A DNA stretch of 64,000 nt from contig NW_023601212.1 of NCBI RefSeq assembly GCF_014898055.3, positions 56,904,329 to 56,968,328 on the forward strand, in the 5' to 3' direction. Source of the stretch: Talpa occidentalis. Its lineage: Eukaryota; Chordata; Mammalia; Eulipotyphla; Talpidae. Both the position numbers and the translations under genes were made by a program. Numbering within the stretch: position 1 is the stretch's first letter; every line of letters starts with the position of its first letter. Under the pieces are notes generated by a model. The model was not told the origin of the DNA. It did no database searches and saw only the letters and a list, made by a program, of their open reading frames with translations. Positions 57,137 through 64,000 of the stretch are shown here, piece by piece.

Positions 57137-58026
57137 CAGCTTCCATGAGTATTTGATGACTTTATAAAAATTATAAGTTCATACTTGACTTGCTTTAATC
57201 TCTTTTAATGCAGAATGAGGTCCTAATTTTGATTTGCCAGATAGGATTTTCATTTACTTGTTAAGAAGGTAGTGGACTGCACTGGGTGGAACTTATATAT
57301 CTCTCTTTCAGATCTGGTATCTCAAGTTGAGCTTTTTGTATGGCAATACACCCAAGCTGCAGTGTCAGAGTTCCAGTGCTATTATTGGCATTTGGCCCCA
57401 TGGTGAATCTGAATTTTCCACTGGCTTTTGTTTACCATTTGGGTTTCACACCCTCTGTCTGATATCTATGATATTCTAACAATGCTTTTAAAATGTTTGT
57501 TACAGTTGTTTGTGTAGGGCACAGTTCTCTTACAGCAAAAAGGCCTTCTGTATGTCTAGTGCACTGTTACATTGGTAGAGTCATGAAATTTTATTCACTT
57601 TACCCCTACAGAATCCTTAGGACTCATTCCCTTTTATTTTTGGCTTAATTATATGATTTCCTAAACAGCAGCAGATTTAGTGCATTAATAACAAGAGGCA
57701 GAAAAGAGTCTAGAAGCAGACTGAGAGAAAAGAGATATAGCAGCTAAATTAGGCAATAGCAGGAAACAAAAAACAGGGGGGAAAGATCAGAAAAGAACTC
57801 AAAATGACAAGGATCTGAGACCATTTGGCAAAGGAATAAAAAACCCACAACCATAAGTGCAGAGAAAAAATGACATGGGTTGAGTCACATGTGTGCATGG
57901 CCCTGTATCCTATCAAAAGGTGCCCCTCATCCAACACCTTCCCTGAAATTTCCTAAAACACAAAAGGAGAAAAATTGCACCTGTTGGACATATGATAGAA
58001 CTTCAAATCAGTGATATAAATTGTGA
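57137..58026. other. Unassigned sequence between direct repeats
   Basis: No recognised gene or repeat in about 890 bp between the two direct copies. Confidence 0.4.
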
Positions 58027-58112
58027 AACACGGGTCATGATTCTTTTGAAATTGTTAAAAATCACAACATAAAAGGCAAAACATAAAATCACAGAAAAGC
58101 CTAGATGCCATC
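58027..58112 (+). repeat. Direct repeat, right copy (about 86 bp)
   Basis: 'gaaacacgggtcatgattct', 'tttgaaattgttaaaaatca' and 'atcacagaaaagcctagatg' match the left copy at 57041-57136. Confidence 0.7.
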
Positions 58113-58863
58113 TTTTGGAAAGAACAACAGCTAATGCCCTCTGGCTTCTCCCCATGGACCTCACTAGTGCCTTCAAGTCTTCCCTTGACTATTATTTTGT
58201 GACCAACCCTGAAGAAAGATTAAATCACATTCTCTTTATTTTGTTTAAAGAATAGCAACATACATAATGACTTTTAGAAAAATTTCTACCAAGGTAACTT
58301 GGTAAAAAGGAAGGTCTTATTAATTTTGATTTTGGAAAATTCAGAAAAAAATAATTGTTTATGTGTGATTCTCTTCTGATGTAATTTTAAATAGTGAGTT
58401 TGTTGTGCATTTTAAACCACCTTTCTATATGTTAGTTTTTGCTGGAGAACCACATAAAATTTAGTGACTTTAAATAACTGGTATTTTAGTTTGCCATTTG
58501 GGCTGAGATCAAATGGGGATTTTTTTGTTGGTCTCCACTGGCCTCACTCCTGCATCTAGCTGGCAGTTTGCCTCGTTCACATGTCTGATGGTTGGTCTGC
58601 TGACTGTTGGCTGGGGGATTAGGCTGTATTTCTTGTCCTCCAGGAGATGAGCAGGATGGTTCAGATGGTGGTAGTTTCAGGGCTCCTAAGGATTCAGGAT
58701 TTCCTCATAGTAAGTCACAAGGCCAGACAGATTCAAAGGTTCAGGCAATAGACCTTTGTTTGTGGCAGGAGCTTCAAACTACTATGGCCAATGTTGATGT
58801 GGCGGCGGCTTCTTGGTCTATCAGCGTGGTCAGCCTCTTACCTAATCGTAGTCTCTGCTGTCT
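58113..58863. other. Unassigned, probably partly ancient repeat
   Basis: 58480-58860 ('gtttgccatttgggctgaga', 'aagtcacaaggccagacaga') has the look of an old medium-reiteration repeat, family not named. The 111-codon plus frame 58607-58942 runs into the SINE and is not called. Confidence 0.35.
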
Positions 58864-58876
58864 ATCAGGGGTTCTT

Positions 58877-59165
58877 TTTTTAAAAAAGATTTATTTTATT
58901 TATACAAGAACTGGGGTACAGGCCAGAGGTGCGGGAGAGTGAGAGAATTCACCAGAGACAGAGTGGGGAGCAGAGCAGGCAGATGGACTGAAAACACTGC
59001 TGAGGGGGGTAGCAGGTGAGACAGGAGAGGTCTGCCCCACCTGTGGGCAGGTCTGCCGCATATGTGGGTATCTCCCTGGCCAGCCGGGAATTGAACCTGC
59101 ACTGCAGAGGCTGCAGACAGCTTCACAGCACTGCGCTCAACCTGCTGCGCCACCAGGGAGGCCTA
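58877..59165 (-). mobile_element. tRNA-derived SINE, antisense, with internal duplication
   Basis: 'tttatacaagaactggggta' tail side and 'tgcgccaccagggaggccta' head side. The target duplication 'atcaggggttctt' lies at 58864-58876 and 59166-59178. A roughly 21-bp imperfect tandem lies inside (about 59028-59068, 'aggtctgcc' twice). Confidence 0.93.
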
Positions 59166-59178
59166 ATCAGGGGTTCTT

Positions 59179-60649
59179 CATCAGGAATCTATCCAACTGC
59201 CTCTGCCACAACACTCCTGCCCTGTAAATACAGGGTCACAGTGCCACTTTGATATTAATTTTGATCTGGGTGAATAGGGGGAGGAGTTCAGACTGGCAGG
59301 ATTGTAGCCTGGTTAAAATTTTTTCTTGATCTGGAAAAACACTTTGATTTGGGACCACTTACTTCCTCTGTAAGTTGTGGGGTTTGTTGTTCCGAAGGAG
59401 AGCCAAGGGGGGGATGCTCTGTGAGTAAGTGCATTTCCCTGAACAGGTGCGGCACGCCTTATGGCATGGGTGAGGGGTGTAGCGGGTAGTGTGAGAACAG
59501 AACCTCAACAGTCCCAGGCTTGCTTGCTTTCTGCCTCTTCAGATTGCGCTCCCTTCTCCCCCCTCTGGGTAGCACCACATGGTGGGAAATTGCAACTTGT
59601 CACTTCTTTGAGTGTGATAGCAAAATCTTGAATAGAACAGTTTAATGTTAATTTTCAACTAGAGAGGAACTCTGTATGTGTGTATGGGTGTGCGTGTGTG
59701 CAAATGCTTGGGGGTGGCGGGAGGGTTGCTGCTATTACTGAGCCTGGATTCAAACTAAATCCTGCTGCATCTAGGGTAGAGATATTTATCCCATATCTCC
59801 CCAAGTCTTCCTTCCACTCCATAAACTCCATTGGTGTGTCATCCATCTTTGCTTATCAGTGGCCTTGAATTACTTTCCTCTCTTTCCAACTGAAATCTAG
59901 AGAGAACTTCTTTGAATTTCCTCAGGCAAATCCACCCCCACAATGTAACTCTAGTTACATTAGCAAACTCTGCCCTCAGATTCTTTATTTCTGCCTTCTT
60001 CCTACCAACTTGAATTTCGCTTTACCATCTCTTTCTTATTCTGTGTGCGTCGTGCTATTTTTCTTTCTTCTATAACACACTTCTAAATAAACAAACAACA
60101 AAGAGGAGACAGGAGAAATAGCAAAATACTAAGCAATATTCTGACACTTTTTTTTTCTTATCATAGTGTTAAGAATCTAGCTAAAGGCAATTCTGTTGTA
60201 GGTAATGTACAAATAAAGTTACACAGATATGATCCCCAGTACTAGAAATTTAATTCTTCTAAGATATGTGTTCCTTGTATCTCTCCTCAATTCAGAGTCT
60301 CTTATTCCTCATACTCTCCTAAATTCAGAGTGGCTTATTGGTAGTCATTTTTTATTAGAGTGAACTGCATGAAATCCTGATGCACAACCATTGTTGTGCA
60401 TTTCATAATGTTCAACTACATATTATGTTAATCCACTAATAAATGTTTTAATCCATTATTTGATGATGCGTTCTTCTGAGTCTTGATTAAGCACCCTACC
60501 ATGCACCATTTCTGATCTTGCGTTTATAAATGCAGTAGCTTCCTAGGTGGTTTCTTTGCCCCATTTGAACCCAATCTTCACTCTAATAATGCCACTTCCC
60601 TCAATAAAAGCATGAACAACGAGAAGGAACACACCAATACTGCCCCATA
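59179..60649. other. Unassigned sequence
   Basis: No gene. A 33-bp imperfect tandem lies at 60281-60340. A small hairpin ('tgcacaac' and 'gttgtgca') lies at 60381-60400. Confidence 0.4.
60281..60340. repeat. 33-bp imperfect tandem duplication
   Basis: 'ctctcctcaattcagagtct' with its continuation, and 'ctctcctaaattcagagtgg' with its continuation, are spaced 33 bp apart. The copies differ at a few positions. Confidence 0.8.
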
Positions 60650-60960
60650 GCTTTGTTTTTGTTTGACATTTCTTCTGCCAAGGGTACTTATTCTCCACTT
60701 GTCTGCTGGAGAAACCCCTACATACTAGAGAGGTCTCATTTCTAATGTGAGCTATTTTTCTCTGTCTTTTCTGGACCCACCCTTAGGTAAATGGATCATT
60801 CCTTGTCTTAGATTTCCACTCTAGGGTGCTCTTATAGTGGCTGCACTGTTTCTCCATTTTGTTGTACATGTTTGTGGGTATCTTTGATAGTTTTAAGTCC
60901 TCTAAGATTGAGCCTGTGTTTTACTCTGTATCCCTAGTATTGTTTGATGTGTTGGTGAAA
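60650..60960 (+). mobile_element. L2 LINE 3' region, sense
   Basis: 'ttcttctgccaagggtactt', 'aggtctcatttctaatgtga' and 'agcctgtgttttactctgta' then 'tccctagtattg' follow the L2 3' order. The very end of L2 is missing or unrecognisable. Confidence 0.55.
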
Positions 60961-61324
60961 TGGATTCCCTGCCCACAAAATTCATCAACATTTTCTTTTC
61001 CAATTCAAGATGGAATAAGAAAATCTGGAGGCAAGCAAGTTGCTAATATTAAAGTTAATGAGCTTGCAAACATTCCATTTAAATTTAGATAGATATAAAA
61101 TATTCAAGGCAGTCTTTGTTTTCCCTAAACTCTTTACCTGTCCCAGCTGTGATTAGTTATTTTAGAAAAGATGAATATATCTTTAATCCAACGACATCAC
61201 ATATTTCTCATTTATTTTAAGCAGCAGAGGACACCTTTCATATTTAATGTTGAAGCACACAATAACTTCTATTTAAACATCACTTTATAACCAACAACTT
61301 TTTTGTTTTCTCCATAAATCAAAT
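60961..61324. other. Unassigned sequence
   Basis: Nothing recognisable. Confidence 0.4.
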
Positions 61325-61475
61325 TGACCTTAATCCTCACAGTTCCTTAAGGGAATGCAGCTGGCTGAGACTACCGATTTTTTTTTTTTTTTTCTTTTTA
61401 GGTGAAGAAACTCCTGTTTAGTTCTGAGAGGCCAAGAATTTAAAATTCAAGTTAAATTTAGTTCAGGGCTGGCCC
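61325..61475 (-). mobile_element. MIR-like SINE, antisense, with poly-T
   Basis: 'ccttaatcctcacagttcct', then a T-run, then 'aggtgaagaaactcctgttt' and 'gagaggccaagaatttaaaa' follow antisense MIR order with high divergence. Confidence 0.45.
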
Positions 61476-64000
61476 AAAATACTAGGCCTACAATCGTAGG
61501 ACACTTTTGCTTTCCTTGACTCCTCTGTCTAAAGTTCCTGGAGAAAACTGTCTGCTTTAAGGTTGAAAGAGTTCAGCCTCAGGAGAGTCCTAATCCACTG
61601 AATTGCTGGCTGAACTTCCTATGGTCCTGCAGAGAGCAGTTGGAAGCCCTGGGATGTTGGCTCCAAAAGAGCAGGGGTCCTAGCTAGTTGGGAGGCTACA
61701 ACCTGACTCTGCAGCTTTTTTCTGAAGAGACTGGAGGATGTGCTAGGGATGTGGGCACACAGTGAGAGAAGAGATTACTTGCCACCGGCTGAGCCACAAA
61801 CAACAGCAGCCATAGCAGCAGGACTGGCTGGGGGGAGCGCCACTACCAGCAGCTCTGAGCTAACGATCCCCATCCCTCTTCTCCCCACTCAGCATTAGCT
61901 CTGAGGCATAAAGCAGCAAAACAACTGTCCCTTTAAGGGATCTGTGTGATTGCTCATTTATGTACAATGTTTTTGCATTCCAGCAAAAAGATATTTATTA
62001 AAGGAGTATAGAAATCACAACATTCACACAATGGCTCTGGGGGCCATTTGGAGTGGGGTGGAGAACATCTTTCCCAGTGTTCATTCCCCATAAATTGTCT
62101 TATAGAGAAGGAGGACAGGGTTGTCGAGCAGTTGTTCCAAGTTATGCTGGTGGTAGGACTTCCAAAGCTTAGAGATTTAGACCAATTGCTGATTAGGGCT
62201 TGCCTGAGAGACATGGACATCAAATAAGATCACTCACAAGTTTTGGGCTCATGTTGTATTTTTTAAAAAATTGACTTAAGGAAAAAGCATATAGGTGTTA
62301 CAATTCAAATGTGTCAAAATATAAATTAATTAATTTTCATAATTTATTTTTATCATATTTCTACTGAAGGAAAATTTAATATTGGGCAAATCAGGAAAAA
62401 GTCCATTAGGATTTCTCCTACCTCTCTCCTTGGGGGGTTTCTAATTTGGACCTTCAGTTGCAATAGGACCTTGGGGCTGAGGTGATATCTGGTCTTTGCT
62501 CTTTGTCACATTTTCCCTTGTATCTACTAAGAGGAGTTTGAGTTTCTCTTGATCAGTCTGCCTTTGTCTTCATGGAATCTGGGAGTTTCAGACCCACTAG
62601 TCTTCCACAGACGACTTTCTCAGGTCGCCTTGGTATGTGAAAATGTCCAGATGCTTTCCCAGAGGTACTGCAAGTTTGGAGATACTCAGGATTGTATGTC
62701 AGGACTTTTCTTTCTGTGCATGTCTCAGCCATTTCAACAGCCGCCTCATTTGGATGGATGAAAGGATTTCTGGACCTTTGTGCTTTCCTGAGCCCTATCT
62801 GGCTTATAAGACACAGGCCCTCATTGATCTCAGATTCTCAAACTTTTCTGGACTTTCTAACCTCCTCTTCCCTCAAACTGGGCATAGTGTATAGAGCAGG
62901 GCTTCTGTCAGGGAACTCTGGCACCTAATCTTGTTTCTTCCGCTTATAATTATCTTCTCTCACCCAAGCTGATGGACTCTTACTTAATTGGTATAGGGTG
63001 TGTGATCCTTCATCTGTTCTCCTCAAACCTATGATTGTATGGAGCAAACTTTAGTCTCACAGTCTTTCAAAACTTTGGCTTGTGAAAAGCTGAGATTTTG
63101 AAACATAAAAGCCTTTTTCTCAAGCAATTGTCTCTGGCAATCATTTCAAAACACTATTTTGAAACTCAAAAGCTCTGCTGTCCTTTAGTATTTCAGTTGT
63201 AACAATCTTCCCTTGAGGTAAATGGTACTTTTACTAAATTGGGGAGGGAAGGGCAATAAGGTCATTGGAAGGGGTAGGGCACGGCAGTTACTATCTCAAA
63301 ATGTTATTTTTACCACACTTGCATGTGATGGATAACATGAAAATCACTCCTAGATTCCAATTCTGAGGTAATCTAGCAAGCATTAGACATTTTGCAGCAC
63401 ATTGTAACATTGTACACTTATAAACATCACACACTTTACACACAGTTTCTGCAGTTATCAAGGGGGTGGGTGATGTCAGGAGGATCATGTCCTTCACAGA
63501 TTGAGCCCTTGTTTCAAGCTATGAGATATAAGTACTCTTTTGTTTAGATGAGTTTCACATTGCATTAGACCTCCTAACTTGTTGTCAAAGAAGGTCCCAG
63601 AAGATGTCAAAATTTGGCTTTGAGAAGAACCACTACCATCCCACCCATCACAAGAGCTTCACCAAACTGTGATCTGGAACCTACCATTGGAGATAGGTGT
63701 TTAGACCACTACTTCTATTTTCATTTCATCTTAAGAATGGGAAAGGCCATTTTCTATATGTATTTATTTCTCATCCTGTGCCTAAAAGTAATAGTGGCAA
63801 GGTGATTAGAACAAAAGATCAGGGAAGAGTTGGCACAATGAGTTGAGAGCAGGTCCAAGGATGGAATGCCAATGGCAACAGTCTTTAAAAGAAAGGATGA
63901 TCCAGTAGGCTCCATGAGGGAAATGCAGAAATGGAGGAGAGTCAAAACAGAATATCTACCCTAGAAGTTGAAGAAAAACTCAAGGAGGACATGTCCAACA
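61476..64000. other. Unassigned sequence to the window end, no gene called
   Basis: Small overlapping plus frames (62549-62928, up to 85 codons) and an 89-codon minus frame (61954-62223) look a little more protein-like than average, but I recognise no family and they lack supporting splice or start context. No repeat is confidently named. A processed pseudogene or old LTR cannot be excluded. Confidence 0.35.

Noticed and set aside
62549..62928. Three overlapping plus frames with somewhat protein-like composition
   Set aside because: None is recognisable, none has start or splice context, and overlapping frames in the same place argue against selection on one.
1..64000. CRISPR arrays, operons, phage or a bacterial-type system
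   Set aside because: The sequence is mammalian repeat-rich DNA. No regularly spaced direct repeats with unique spacers and no gene clusters were seen.

Overview
This window reads as intergenic or deep-intronic DNA from a placental mammal. It is AT-rich. The longest open frames (about 155 codons, around 6781-7248 and 25758-26231) are conceptual reads through retroposons. I find no CpG-island-like segment and no complete protein-coding gene. The case for a mammal is direct: L1 LINE ORF2 and 3' UTR fragments of several ages, L2 and MIR relics, MLT1-type MaLR LTR and internal sequence, and about 18 copies of one tRNA-derived SINE. That SINE starts GGGCCTCCCYGGTGGCGCAG, has A and B boxes, and ends in AATAAA repeats, TCTT(T) and an A-run, which is the 'T+' tail layout known from several laurasiatherian lineages. 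It is not primate Alu, rodent B1/B2, carnivore CAN, horse ERE or the ruminant/whale SINEs as I know them. A non-vespertilionid bat is possible but I cannot prove it. The species is left open.

Layout. 1-5.5 kb: largely unassigned sequence with an antisense MLT1 LTR and two SINEs. 5.5-21.6 kb: an L1 graveyard, mostly antisense ancient L1 with sense copies at 10.2-11.3 kb and 15.8-19.5 kb, punctured by younger L1s and SINEs. A near-perfect 80-bp inverted duplication lies at 20.5-20.7 kb. 21.6-29 kb: mostly unassigned sequence with a nested, opposed SINE pair at 24.8-25.4 kb. 29-41 kb: L2 and MIR relics interrupted by young L1s, two of which are 5'-inverted (twin-primed), plus SINEs and a possible 123-bp exon. 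41-44.9 kb: mostly unassigned, with a possible 76-bp minus-strand exon near 44.0 kb. 44.9-46.5 kb: a MaLR remnant (LTR end plus internal region) carrying a 75-bp mariner-type MITE. 46.5-57 kb: more L1 (ORF2 and ORF1-like/HAL1-like segments) with SINEs, including a tandem SINE dimer. 57-64 kb: unassigned sequence with one SINE, an L2 and a weak MIR.

The nesting gives a relative chronology: L2 and MIR are oldest, then ancient L1 and MaLR, then the mariner MITE and intermediate L1s, then the older SINE subfamily, with the young L1 3' ends and young SINE subfamily latest. I see no operon-like, CRISPR, phage or otherwise novel functional system. The most notable signals are structural: a MITE hairpin, the L1 inverted duplication, clean twin-priming scars and two candidate exons. 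Repeat family names rest on remembered consensus features, not on a search. Boundaries without a visible target-site duplication (TSD) are approximate.
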